This document shows positions 7,263 through 15,844 of a stretch of 61,899 nucleotides of DNA, one piece after another. Under the pieces are notes generated by a model. It made no database searches. It was given only the letters and a program-made list of their open reading frames with translations, and was not told the DNA's origin. The DNA is from an uncultured Pelagibacteraceae bacterium (GTDB lineage: Bacteria > Pseudomonadota > Alphaproteobacteria > Pelagibacterales > Pelagibacteraceae). The position numbers were made by a program, and so were the translations under genes. The stretch lies in the NCBI GenBank assembly GCA_902599955.1, contig CACKHK010000004.1, positions 1 to 61,899 on the forward strand, read 5' to 3'. Position 1 is the first letter of the stretch. Each line of letters starts with the position of its first letter.

Positions 7263-8259
7263 TTTCTTTCGACCATTTTCCTAAAGCAGCTAACGAACAC
7301 ATTTTAGCTCTGTGATTAAATGTATTTTGAATTGCTTTTATATCATTAGAATTTTTTGACCAAACTTTAAGTGCATTTTGTTGTAGGGCTCTTCCAAATG
7401 AGAATGTCATTAGAAAACTTGTATTATTATTTTGATTTATTAAATTCAAATTTTCTGTTGCCTCAATTTCAGTTTGACCTCCAGACAAAAAAGCAATGCC
7501 TGGCACCTCAGTTGGTACTGAGTTTTTTAAGCATTCTATGGTTTTTTGAGAAACCTCTTCACTTGAGATTTTTTCTTTGGATTGTTTGCCAGGCAATATC
7601 ATATTTGGTTTTAAAATAATTCCTGACAAGTCAACTTTATGTAAAACTAATTCTTCAAAACATTTTTTTATAACTTCTGATGTTTTACTCAAACAAACTT
7701 TAACTGAATGGTCACCATCCATTAATAACTCAGGCTCTACTATTGGAACCATATTATTTTCTTGAACTAGTGCTGCATATCTTGCAAGCGCCTGGGCATT
7801 ACTACGAATTGCAAGTATACTTGGATATTTTTCACTAATAATATAAACACCTCTCCATTTTGTAAATCTTGCTCCAAGATTATAATATTCTTTTAACCTT
7901 TCCCTCAGTCCATCTAAGCCCTCTGTAATTTTTTCTTCATTTGAGTTTGCTAGAACTTTTGCTCCAGTATCAACCTTAATCCCAGGCACTGCGCCCGAAG
8001 AGGAAATTAAGTCAGGTATTGATTTTCCAGAATTTGTTTTTTGCCTAATTGTTTCATCATAAAGTATTACTCCTCCTATATATTCTTTCATACTTTCTGA
8101 TGAAAAGAGTGTCTCCCTAAAAAAAAGTCTATTTTCAGTTGTTGAATTTATATTTACCGCTTCGAGTCTTTTTGTCATAGTTGCATTGCTTTCATCTGCA
8201 GCTAGAATGCCCTTTCCATTAGATATCATTTTAAGTGCAATTTTATTTAACTCTGACAT
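7249..8259 (-). CDS. fba: Fructose-bisphosphate aldolase, class I
   Basis: This 336-residue protein resembles the metal-free class I aldolases: KGILAADESNATMTKRL near the N terminus, then KWRGVYII, VPIVEPE, and the Schiff-base lysine in GIILKPNM at K217, followed by GIAFLSGGQTE. It splits or forms fructose-1,6-bisphosphate. It sits in the order tkt-gap-pgk-fba, so it probably serves gluconeogenesis and pentose-phosphate flow. Using the class I rather than the zinc-dependent class II enzyme fits low metal demand, but that reading is inference. Confidence 0.95.
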   Translation of the reverse strand: MSELNKIALKMISNGKGILAADESNATMTKRLEAVNINSTTENRLFFRETLFSSESMKEYIGGVILYDETIRQKTNSGKSIPDLISSSGAVPGIKVDTGAKVLANSNEEKITEGLDGLRERLKEYYNLGARFTKWRGVYIISEKYPSILAIRSNAQALARYAALVQENNMVPIVEPELLMDGDHSVKVCLSKTSEVIKKCFEELVLHKVDLSGIILKPNMILPGKQSKEKISSEEVSQKTIECLKNSVPTEVPGIAFLSGGQTEIEATENLNLINQNNNTSFLMTFSFGRALQQNALKVWSKNSNDIKAIQNTFNHRAKMCSLAALGKWSKEIENK

Positions 8260-8260
8260 A

Positions 8261-9439
8261 TCAATTTAAAGCGGTTATACCAGGTAGCTCTTTACCTTCA
8301 AGATATTCTAAAAAAGCTCCACCTGCAGTTGAAACAAAGTTAAAATCATTAATGACATTTAAATTGTTTAAAAATGAAACAGTATCTCCACCACCCACAA
8401 CTGAGAAAATTTTGTTTACTTTGTTATTTTCAATTATTTTTTTTGCTATTTTAATACTTCCATTTGCAAAATTAGGATTTTCAAAATATCCAGCTGGACC
8501 ATTCCATAGTATAGTTTTACTTTTATCAATAATATTCAATACTTTATTAATAGTTTTTGGACCAATATCTAAAATCATTTCATCCGAGCTGATTTGATCT
8601 AATTTTTTATTTTGAGAAAATCCATTTAAATTTTTTGAAACAAGTACATCTTCAGGGTAAATTAAGTTACATTTTTTCTCTTTTGAAAGTAAAATAATTT
8701 CTGAAACTATTTGCTTACAGTTATTTTCTTTAATTGATTTACCTATATTATTTCCAAAATATTCAATAAAATTATTGGCCATACCTCCTACAATAACAAT
8801 GTTATTTAACCTAGGTATTAAATTTTTAATAACATTTATTTTAGTAGAAATTTTAGATCCTCCAATTATGCAAGTAATTGGTTTCGTAATTTCTGAGGTA
8901 ATTTTATTAAGAGCATTTACTTCTAAATCAAGTTGCAAACCTGAGTAAGAGGGTAGAAACTTTGAAATTTGATGAATTGAAGCATGCTCACGATGAGAAC
9001 AAGAGAAAGCATCATTTACATAAATATCACCTAGACTTGCAATATGATTAGCAAAATTAAGATCATTTTTTTCTTCTTCAGCGTAAAATCTTATGTTTTC
9101 TAAAATTAAAATTTGTTCATCAAAATCATTGAAGAAGTCTTTGTTTTTTATTTCAAAAATATTTTTTTCAATTAATTTAACATTTATATTAAGTTTTTTT
9201 TGTAAATCTTCTTTAATTGGTTTCAATGATAATTCATTAACAATCTTTCCTTTTGGTCTACCTATGTGGGATAAAATTATAATTTTAGTTTTTTGTCTCA
9301 TTAAATAATTTAAGGTAGGAATGATTTTATCAATTCTTGTTGTGTCACTTATTTTTCCTTGATCTAATGGAACATTCAGGTCTAGTCTTAATAAAATTAA
9401 TTTATTAATTAAATTTTTTTCGTTTTTTATACTTCTCAT
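8261..9439 (-). CDS. pgk: Phosphoglycerate kinase
   Basis: This 392-residue protein is of full length for bacterial PGK. It begins with the two-domain N-terminal signature LLRLDLNVPLDQGKISDTTRI, then SHIGRPKG, and the C-terminal nucleotide-binding stretch WNGPAGYFE and VGGGDTVSFL followed by STAGGAFLEYLEGKELPG. It interconverts 3-phosphoglycerate and 1,3-bisphosphoglycerate with ATP. Its start shares one base with the gap stop, and fba follows after 1 base. Everything expected of an active enzyme appears present. Confidence 0.97.
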   Translation of the reverse strand: MRSIKNEKNLINKLILLRLDLNVPLDQGKISDTTRIDKIIPTLNYLMRQKTKIIILSHIGRPKGKIVNELSLKPIKEDLQKKLNINVKLIEKNIFEIKNKDFFNDFDEQILILENIRFYAEEEKNDLNFANHIASLGDIYVNDAFSCSHREHASIHQISKFLPSYSGLQLDLEVNALNKITSEITKPITCIIGGSKISTKINVIKNLIPRLNNIVIVGGMANNFIEYFGNNIGKSIKENNCKQIVSEIILLSKEKKCNLIYPEDVLVSKNLNGFSQNKKLDQISSDEMILDIGPKTINKVLNIIDKSKTILWNGPAGYFENPNFANGSIKIAKKIIENNKVNKIFSVVGGGDTVSFLNNLNVINDFNFVSTAGGAFLEYLEGKELPGITALN

Positions 9440-10446
9440 TAAGAGATTTTATGCAGGTTCTCAGCTAAATCACACATTCTGTTTGAAAAACCCCATTCAT
9501 TGTCATACCAAGCAGATATTTTACCCATATTGGGCCCAACAATATTTGTCAAAGAGGCATCAACAATTGCAGATGCTGAATGATGATTGAAATCAATTGA
9601 AACTAGTTTTTCATGCGTAACTTCTAAAATATTCATCAAATTATTTTTGGCAGCTTTTTCAAATGCATCATTTATTTTTTTAATACTTATTGCTTGTTTT
9701 GTACAAAAAATAAATTCGATTATTGATACATTTGGTGTTGGAACTCTCATAGCGATCCCCTCTAATTTACCTTTGAGTTTTGGAATTATTTCTCCTATTG
9801 ATTTTGATGCACCTGTTGATGTAGGTACTATTGATTGGCTTGCGGCTCTTGCCCTTCTTATATCCTTATGAGAATTATCTAAAATTCTTTGGTCACTTGT
9901 AAAGGCATGAATTGTAGTCATAAAACCTCTTTCAATTTCAAAACTGTTATTTAGTACGTGAACAACAGGTGCTAAACAGTTTGTAGTGCAGGATGCAGCA
10001 GATATTATAATATCATCCTTTGATAAAATATTTTGATTAACTCCAAATACTATTGTTTTATCTGCATTTTTACAAGGAGCTGAGACAATTACTTTTTTTG
10101 CTCCATTTTTAATGTGACCCTCAAGTTTTTCTCTTGAGTTAAATTTACCAGTACACTCAAAAACATAATCAACGTCATATTTTTTCCAATCAATGTCCTC
10201 AATGGAGGATTTTTGAGTAAATGAAATTTTGTTTTCGTTTATTATTAAATGATTATTATCAAATTTTACGTCAGCATTAAATGTGCCATGGATAGAGTCA
10301 TATTTTATTAATTGGCATGTAATTTCAGAGTTAGATCTGTTGTTTATATGACTTATTTTTAAGTTTCTATTTTGACTTTCAAAAATTGACCTTACCACCA
10401 TTCTTCCAATTCTACCCATTCCATTTATTCCAACCTTAATTGTCAT
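9439..10446 (-). CDS. gap: Glyceraldehyde-3-phosphate dehydrogenase
   Basis: This 335-residue protein has the NAD-binding start IKVGINGMGRIGR, the catalytic cysteine C153 in SAASCTTNCLAP, and the C-terminal WYDNEWGFSNRM. It oxidises glyceraldehyde-3-phosphate to 1,3-bisphosphoglycerate. It lies 2 bases after tkt and overlaps pgk by one base, so the glycolytic genes are tightly coupled. Whether it prefers NAD or NADP cannot be told; the HINNRSN stretch after the second strand lacks the Asp often seen in strictly NAD-specific enzymes, so dual use is possible. Confidence 0.97.
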   Translation of the reverse strand: MTIKVGINGMGRIGRMVVRSIFESQNRNLKISHINNRSNSEITCQLIKYDSIHGTFNADVKFDNNHLIINENKISFTQKSSIEDIDWKKYDVDYVFECTGKFNSREKLEGHIKNGAKKVIVSAPCKNADKTIVFGVNQNILSKDDIIISAASCTTNCLAPVVHVLNNSFEIERGFMTTIHAFTSDQRILDNSHKDIRRARAASQSIVPTSTGASKSIGEIIPKLKGKLEGIAMRVPTPNVSIIEFIFCTKQAISIKKINDAFEKAAKNNLMNILEVTHEKLVSIDFNHHSASAIVDASLTNIVGPNMGKISAWYDNEWGFSNRMCDLAENLHKIS

Positions 10447-10448
10447 AT

Positions 10449-12407
10449 CTATTTCTTAATTAACCTTTTTGATTTTATCGCAATTTTTTTATCTACTAAT
10501 CCAAAATAATTAAAAATTTTTTTATAGGGAGCGCTTTTTCCAAATTCATCGATTCCAAAAGAAATTCCAGAGTCACCAACATATTTTCTCCAACAATCGC
10601 TTGATCCGGCCTCAATCGAGATTTTAAATTTTGTTTCATTTAAAATTCTATTTTTATATTTTCTTGATTGCACATCAAATAACTCCATGGATGGTACCGA
10701 AATTACTTTTGAATATATCTTTTTTTTGGCTAATTTATGGCTAGTTTCTATAGCCAAATTAACCTCAGAACCACTCGCTAAAATAGTTAAATTAATTTTT
10801 TTGTTAGTTCTTAAAACTTCATACGCTCCTGATGAACATTTATTTTCTTTTGTAAATTTATTTCTGATAGGATCTAGGTTCTGTCTAGTTAAAGATAAAA
10901 CGCTTGGTGTTTTAAAATTTTTTAATGCTAGCTCCCAACATTCAATAGTTTCCAATTTATCTGCAGGTCTGAAGATATTTAGATTTGGAATTGCTCTTAA
11001 TCCAGATAATTGTTCGACCGGTTGATGCGTTGGCCCATCTTCTCCCAGGCCAATTGAGTCATGCGTCATTACATATATAACTTGTAGTCCCATCATAGCG
11101 GCTAATCTTATTGATGGTTTACAGTAATCAGAGAAAATTAAAAAAGTTCCTCCATATGGAATAAATTTACTATGCAAAGCTAGGCCATTCATAATTCCAC
11201 ACATCGCATGCTCTCTCACTCCATAATGGATATAATTTCCATCGAAATTTCCAGGTTTTATGATCTTATGATTTTTTATTTTAGTGTTATTTGATCCAGC
11301 AAGATCTGCCGATCCACCAATAAGTGTATTATTTTTTTTAAAAAGAGATTTAATTACTGCCTCAGAAGATTTTCTAGAAGCAAGACTCTTCTTTTCTTTT
11401 ACTGTATTTTTTTTCTCTTCTAAAATAGAACTTTTAAAACTATTTTTTAAAGAATTATTTAATTTAATTTTATTTTTTTTATAAATTTTAAGCCATCTTT
11501 TTTCAAGATTTTCTCCTTTTTTTCCAATGCTTCTCCAAACACTTAAAATATTTTTCGGAATTTCAAAGGGCTTATAATCCCAACCTAATTCTCTTCTTAC
11601 TAATGAAATCTCATCTAGGCCAAGTGGACTGCCGTGCGAAGAAGCTTTCCCTGATTTATTTGGAGATCCATAACCTATTTTAGTTTTACAAGAAATCACA
11701 GTTGGTTTCTTTGCTTTTTGAACTTTTTGTAATGCTTTAAATATTTCACTTTCTTTATGTCCATCAATTTCAATAAAACTCCATCCATAACTTTCAAATC
11801 TTTTCTTAAAATTATCTGAAACTGCTAAATTTGTAGGTCCATCAATAGAAATTGAATTATTGTCAAATAACATTATTAAGTTTTTAAGCTTTAAGTGTCC
11901 CGCTAAACTCATCGCTTCATGACTAATACCTTCCATTAAACAACCATCACCAGCGATCACATATGTTTTATGATTGATGATATTTTTGCCTAATCTTTTT
12001 TTTAAAATTTCTTCTGCTAATGCAAATCCAACGGCGTTAGATATACCTTGTCCTAAAGGTCCTGTCGTTGTTTCAATACCGGAGTTTTTGACATATTCAG
12101 GATGACCTGCGCAAATAGAATTTAATTGTCTAAAATTTTTTATGTCTTTTAAACCAATACTTTTATATCCAGTTAAATAAAGCAAAGAGTAAAGAAGCAT
12201 CGATCCATGTCCTGCAGATAAAACGAATCTATCTCTATTTATCCAACTAGGATTTTTTGGATTAAACTTTAGAAAATATTTGAAAAGAATAGTAGATACA
12301 TCAGCCATACCCATCGGCATACCAGGGTGGCCAGAATTAGCTTTTTGTACGGCATCCATTGATAAAGCACGGATTGAATTAGATAAGGTTTTATTTATTT
12401 CTTTCAA
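10449..12407 (-). CDS. tkt: Transketolase
   Basis: This 652-residue protein shows the transketolase order: SGHPGMPMGMADV, the thiamine diphosphate motif GDGCLMEGISHEA ending near LFDNNSI, and the second-domain segments VREHAMCGIMNGLALH and MTHDSIGLGEDGPTHQPVEQ. It moves two-carbon units in the pentose phosphate pathway. It is the first gene of the minus-strand run and faces the coiled-coil gene and zapA across a short divergent gap, so the promoter of the carbon-metabolism run must be near 12408-12460. Confidence 0.97.
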   Translation of the reverse strand: MKEINKTLSNSIRALSMDAVQKANSGHPGMPMGMADVSTILFKYFLKFNPKNPSWINRDRFVLSAGHGSMLLYSLLYLTGYKSIGLKDIKNFRQLNSICAGHPEYVKNSGIETTTGPLGQGISNAVGFALAEEILKKRLGKNIINHKTYVIAGDGCLMEGISHEAMSLAGHLKLKNLIMLFDNNSISIDGPTNLAVSDNFKKRFESYGWSFIEIDGHKESEIFKALQKVQKAKKPTVISCKTKIGYGSPNKSGKASSHGSPLGLDEISLVRRELGWDYKPFEIPKNILSVWRSIGKKGENLEKRWLKIYKKNKIKLNNSLKNSFKSSILEEKKNTVKEKKSLASRKSSEAVIKSLFKKNNTLIGGSADLAGSNNTKIKNHKIIKPGNFDGNYIHYGVREHAMCGIMNGLALHSKFIPYGGTFLIFSDYCKPSIRLAAMMGLQVIYVMTHDSIGLGEDGPTHQPVEQLSGLRAIPNLNIFRPADKLETIECWELALKNFKTPSVLSLTRQNLDPIRNKFTKENKCSSGAYEVLRTNKKINLTILASGSEVNLAIETSHKLAKKKIYSKVISVPSMELFDVQSRKYKNRILNETKFKISIEAGSSDCWRKYVGDSGISFGIDEFGKSAPYKKIFNYFGLVDKKIAIKSKRLIKK

Positions 12408-12460
12408 AAATTTATCCTTTGTAGACTTAGATGAATCTATTTATTAATATAGATATATAT
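12408..12460. promoter_or_regulatory. Divergent promoter region tkt / zapA cluster
   Basis: This 53-base gap is the only space for the promoters of the leftward tkt run and the rightward zapA cluster. It is AT-rich, with TATTAATATAGATATATAT near the right side, which could provide -10 elements on either strand. No clear -35/-10 pair could be fixed. Confidence 0.35.
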
Positions 12461-12784
12461 ATGAATTCAATTAGTGAAAAAGAAAAAAAATTATTTGAAG
12501 CATTAGATAAACTAAAAAATCTTGAAGAAATTAAACCAGATAAAATTTTAGAGTTAGAAGATCTAACAAACCAAAAAAATCAATTAGAAATTGAAAAAAG
12601 TGAAATTGTGGAAAAATATAATCTCTTAAAACAGGAAAATGATAATCTTAAACAGAAATTTGATGATTTTAAGAAAAGAGACATTGAGGAAAGGAAGAAA
12701 GAAGATAAATTTTCTGAAAAAATTGATGAATTAAATCAAGAAACAGATAATTTGATGGAAGAAATTGATAAATGGCAAATGTGA
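12461..12784 (+). CDS. Small coiled-coil protein upstream of zapA
   Basis: An upstream ATG at 12431 is in frame, but the ATG at 12461 gives the more sensible N terminus (MNSISEKEKKLFEALDKLKNL) and 107 residues. The protein is almost entirely charged heptad-like sequence (LEDLTNQKNQLEIEKSEIVEKYNLLKQENDNL, in parts), predicted coiled coil without membrane segments. Alphaproteobacteria carry a similar short coiled-coil gene (DUF4164 type) next to zapA. It overlaps zapA by 13 bases. A role in division with ZapA is inferred from position only. Confidence 0.7.
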   Translation: MNSISEKEKKLFEALDKLKNLEEIKPDKILELEDLTNQKNQLEIEKSEIVEKYNLLKQENDNLKQKFDDFKKRDIEERKKEDKFSEKIDELNQETDNLMEEIDKWQM

Positions 12785-13218
12785 ATATTAAGTTTAATGG
12801 AAAAGAATTTTTATTATCTTGTGATGATGGTCAAGAAGAGCATTTAGAGGAATTATCCACATATTTAAATGAAAAATTTATAAATTTAAAAAATTCTCTA
12901 GGCAATATAGGAGAAAGTAAACTTTTATTAATAACATCGATCTCAGTTTTGGATGAATTCTATGAAACAAAAAAAAAAATCGACATACAAAAGAACGAAG
13001 TTACAAAAATTACTGAAAAATTCAAAGAATTAAAATCTTTAGTTTACAATTATAGAGATTTAAAAGAAAAAGAAATTTCAGAATTAAGCACAAGCCAAGA
13101 AAATCTTCAGCATGAAATTGAGACAAATAGAAATGACTATGAAGCTTTAGTTGATAAGACAACTTTAGAGATTGAAAATTTTATCAAAAGAATTGATACA
13201 GACTCAAAGACTCAATAA
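12772..13218 (+). CDS. zapA: Cell division protein ZapA
   Basis: This 148-residue protein has the ZapA N-terminal domain (NVNIKFNGKEFLLSCDDGQEEHLEEL followed by a helix, ISVLDEFYE) and then a long coiled coil with an extra Ser/Glu/Asn-rich tail. ZapA crosslinks FtsZ filaments at the Z-ring. The family is usually about 100-120 residues, so the tail is somewhat long. It is followed after only 6 bases by 5-formyltetrahydrofolate cyclo-ligase, where many proteobacteria have the 6S RNA gene. Confidence 0.85.
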   Translation: MANVNIKFNGKEFLLSCDDGQEEHLEELSTYLNEKFINLKNSLGNIGESKLLLITSISVLDEFYETKKKIDIQKNEVTKITEKFKELKSLVYNYRDLKEKEISELSTSQENLQHEIETNRNDYEALVDKTTLEIENFIKRIDTDSKTQ

Positions 13219-13224
13219 CATAAA

Positions 13225-13770
13225 GTGTCCAAGGAAATTTTAAGAAAAAAATTAATTTATCTAAGGAAAACTAATTTTACTGATCAAGATATAAGTTTTA
13301 TCCAATTCAAAAAAATTTTAAATAAACTTAATATAAAAAATAGTAAAATCATTGGAGGTTATTACCCTATTAATTGTGAGATTAGTTCGTTAGAGATATT
13401 AGAAAAATTAGAAACTAATAAATTTAAAATATCTTTACCTGTTACAAAAGAAAATAATGTTATGGATTTTTATGAATGGTCTTTTAAAAAATCACTGAGG
13501 GTGAGCAAGCAAGGCATTCCTGAGCCTTTTACTGAAAAAAAAGTTTTTCCAGATGTCTTGATAGTTCCTCTAGTTGGATTTGATAAAAAAAAATTTAGAC
13601 TAGGTTATGGAGGTGGGTTTTATGATAGATATATTTCGAGAGTATTAAAATTTAAAAAAGTTTTAACAATTGGTTTTGCTTTTTCATTCCAAGAGTTAAA
13701 AACTGTTCCTAGAAATAGATTTGACCAAAAGTTAGATTTTATACTAACAGATAAAGGAATTATAAAATGA
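13225..13770 (+). CDS. 5-formyltetrahydrofolate cyclo-ligase
   Basis: This 181-residue protein starts with GTG and shows KEILRKKLIYLRK at the N terminus, the substrate loop VIVPLVGFDKKKFRLGYGGGFYDRY, and a C-terminal strand ending FDQKLDFILTDKG. The enzyme converts 5-formyl-THF to 5,10-methenyl-THF with ATP and recycles a folate dead-end product. It overlaps the next gene by 4 bases (ATGA). The order zapA, 5-FCL, ymdB-like phosphoesterase is the alphaproteobacterial one. Confidence 0.93.
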   Translation: MSKEILRKKLIYLRKTNFTDQDISFIQFKKILNKLNIKNSKIIGGYYPINCEISSLEILEKLETNKFKISLPVTKENNVMDFYEWSFKKSLRVSKQGIPEPFTEKKVFPDVLIVPLVGFDKKKFRLGYGGGFYDRYISRVLKFKKVLTIGFAFSFQELKTVPRNRFDQKLDFILTDKGIIK

Positions 13771-14573
13771 AATTTTTATTTTTAGGCGATATAGTTGGGA
13801 ATAGTGGATGTTTTGCAGTAAAGAAATTTTTACCTGATATTGTAAAATCAAAAAAAATAAACTTTGTTGTTGCAAATGGTGAGAATGCAGCAAAAAATGG
13901 TCTTGGAATTACCGAAAATATTGTGAATGAACTTCTTAGTTGTGGTGTTGATGTTATAACAACTGGCAATCATGTATGGGACCAAAAAGAAACATTTGAA
14001 TTTATAAACACACAAAAAAAATTATTAAGGCCATTAAACTTGTCAGGCGTTGTTCCAGGACAAGGATTTGGAATTTATAATATTGTAGGAGGCTACAAAA
14101 TTGGAGTATTGAATTTAATGGGCAATGTTTTTATGAAAAAATGTGATGATGTATTTATAAAAAGTAAAAAATTTATAGAGGAAAATAAACTTAAGGAAGA
14201 ATATGATTTTCTTATTGTTGATTTTCATGGAGAAATTACAAGTGAAAAAATGGCTATTGGTCATGTATTTGATGGAAATGCCACTTTCGTAGTTGGCACT
14301 CATACTCACGTACCCACGAATGATGGAAGAATTTTAAATAAAGGTACCGCTTATCTGACAGATGCGGGAATGTGTGGAGATTATAATTCTGTTATTGGCA
14401 TGAATACAGAGAATTCAATCAATAGATTTTTTAAAAGAGACTCTTTTAAACATTTTCCTTCAGAGGGAGAGGCATCGCTGTGCGGAGCTATTATTGAAGC
14501 TAATCCAAAAAATGGTTTGGCTTTAAACATCACTCAGTTTATATTTGGTGGTCAACTTCAAAAAGATAATTAA
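13767..14573 (+). CDS. YmdB-type metallophosphoesterase (TIGR00282 family)
   Basis: This 268-residue protein has the calcineurin-like metal sites of the family: FLGDIVGNSGCFAVKKFLPD at the N terminus, VANGENAAKNGLGIT, TTGNHVWDQKE, then VDFHGEITSEKMA and VGTHTHVPTNDGRILNKGTAY. In Bacillus and Deinococcus relatives the enzyme is a cyclic-nucleotide phosphodiesterase, but the natural substrate in Alphaproteobacteria is not settled. All metal ligands appear present. It lies between 5-FCL (4-base overlap) and yebC (3-base gap). Confidence 0.9.
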   Translation: MKFLFLGDIVGNSGCFAVKKFLPDIVKSKKINFVVANGENAAKNGLGITENIVNELLSCGVDVITTGNHVWDQKETFEFINTQKKLLRPLNLSGVVPGQGFGIYNIVGGYKIGVLNLMGNVFMKKCDDVFIKSKKFIEENKLKEEYDFLIVDFHGEITSEKMAIGHVFDGNATFVVGTHTHVPTNDGRILNKGTAYLTDAGMCGDYNSVIGMNTENSINRFFKRDSFKHFPSEGEASLCGAIIEANPKNGLALNITQFIFGGQLQKDN

Positions 14574-14576
14574 ATA

Positions 14577-15293
14577 ATGGCAGGTCATTCTCATTGGGCG
14601 GGTATTAAACATAAAAAAGGTAAAGCGGACAAACAAAGAGCTGCAATCTTTTCAAAATTATCAAGAGAAATTACGGTTGCTGCGAAACTTGGAGATAAAA
14701 ATCCAGACATGAATTCTAGACTAAGATCAGCAATTCAGGCAGCTAGATCTGCAAATATGCCTAAAGATAATATTGAAAGGGCAATAGATAAATCTTCAAT
14801 TGCAGCAGACTCAAACTTTGAAAGTATAAGATACGAAGGTTTCGGACCTGCTAAAACCGCAGTGGTAGTGGTTACATTGACAGATAATAAAAATAGAACA
14901 GCATCTAATATAAGAACAATTTTCCAAAAATATGGAGGAGGGCTTGGTACTCAAGGATCTGCATCGCATAACTTTCTTCAAAAAGGAATTATTAAAGTGG
15001 ATAAAAAAGAAATGAATGAAGATAGGATTTTTGAATTAGCAACTGATGCAGGTGCAAATGATTTTATTTATCAAGATGAATATTATGAAATTCATACAAA
15101 TAAAGATGAAATATATGACGTAAAGAATATTATGGAAAAAGAAATTTCTAATTTCATATCAACTGAAATCGAATGGGTTCCAATTAATAAAATTAAATTA
15201 AATCAAGAAGATAAAGAAAAAATATTGAAGTTTATAGAATTTTTAGATGAAGATGATGATGTGCAAAATGTTTTCACTAATGCTGTATATTAA
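14577..15293 (+). CDS. yebC: YebC/PmpR family transcription/translation factor
   Basis: This 238-residue protein begins MAGHSHWAGIKHKKGKADK and continues with IFSKLSREITVAAKLG, NMPKDNIERAID and YEGFGPAKTAVVVVTLTDNKNRT, the YebC pattern. Members have been described as DNA-binding regulators and as ribosome-associated factors that ease proline-rich translation. The acidic C terminus (EFLDEDDDVQNVFTNA) is typical. In most Alphaproteobacteria it precedes ruvC-ruvA-ruvB; here it precedes only a RuvC-fold gene. Confidence 0.95.
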   Translation: MAGHSHWAGIKHKKGKADKQRAAIFSKLSREITVAAKLGDKNPDMNSRLRSAIQAARSANMPKDNIERAIDKSSIAADSNFESIRYEGFGPAKTAVVVVTLTDNKNRTASNIRTIFQKYGGGLGTQGSASHNFLQKGIIKVDKKEMNEDRIFELATDAGANDFIYQDEYYEIHTNKDEIYDVKNIMEKEISNFISTEIEWVPINKIKLNQEDKEKILKFIEFLDEDDDVQNVFTNAVY

Positions 15294-15299
15294 ATTTTT

Positions 15300-15788
15300 A
15301 TGTTAATTATTGGAATAGACCCAGGTATAACAGGTGCAATATGTTTTTTTGAAGATGGAAAAATTATGGATGTCATTGACATGCCTACTATGGCATCGGG
15401 CAACAAAAATAAAAAGCAAATTAATGGTAGCCAAATATTTAATGAAATATCTTTGAGGATAGAAAGTTACAAGCCTAAAAATGTAAATGTTGTAGTTGAA
15501 CAAGTCTCTGCTATGCCTGGACAAGGTGTAACAAGTATGTTTAATTTTGGCCAGTCATTCGGGGTCATAAAAGGTGTTTGCGCAGCAATGCAACTTCCGA
15601 TTTTTTTTGTAAGGCCGGCAAAATGGAAAAAACATTTTGATTTAATAAATTCTCAAAAAGATTCGAGTAGAGTTAAAGCAATTGAAATGTTTCCAAAATT
15701 TTCACCAATGTTATCTCGAAAAAAAGACTCAAACAAAGCAGACGCAATATTAATTGCAAATTATCATCTAAATACAATAGAAAAATAA
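15300..15788 (+). CDS. RuvC-fold Holliday junction resolvase, phage-like type
   Basis: This 162-residue protein starts IIGIDPGITGAICFF with D7 as first catalytic Asp. VVVEQVSAMPGQG gives E67, and KKDSNKADAILIA gives D143/D148. The fold and acidic residues are those of RuvC, but the middle (VSAMPGQGVTSMFNFGQ, then FVRPAKWKKHFDL) is that of resolvases common in phages and prophages, not canonical RuvC (which has KLGQARGV and VGxGxAxKxQVQHM). It sits where ruvCAB normally stands, yet ruvA and ruvB are missing and tolQ follows. Function in junction cleavage is likely, and displacement of the original gene is inferred. Confidence 0.8.
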   Translation: MLIIGIDPGITGAICFFEDGKIMDVIDMPTMASGNKNKKQINGSQIFNEISLRIESYKPKNVNVVVEQVSAMPGQGVTSMFNFGQSFGVIKGVCAAMQLPIFFVRPAKWKKHFDLINSQKDSSRVKAIEMFPKFSPMLSRKKDSNKADAILIANYHLNTIEK

Positions 15789-15844
15789 ATAAAGTTTTCT
15801 TTGTTAGTCAAATTCATGACACATTTTAGTGTGAAATGGTCTAA

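Noticed and set aside
12431..12460. Upstream ATG of the coiled-coil gene before zapA
   Set aside because: The added ten residues (MNLFINIDIY) are unlike the charged coiled coil and would consume the divergent promoter region.
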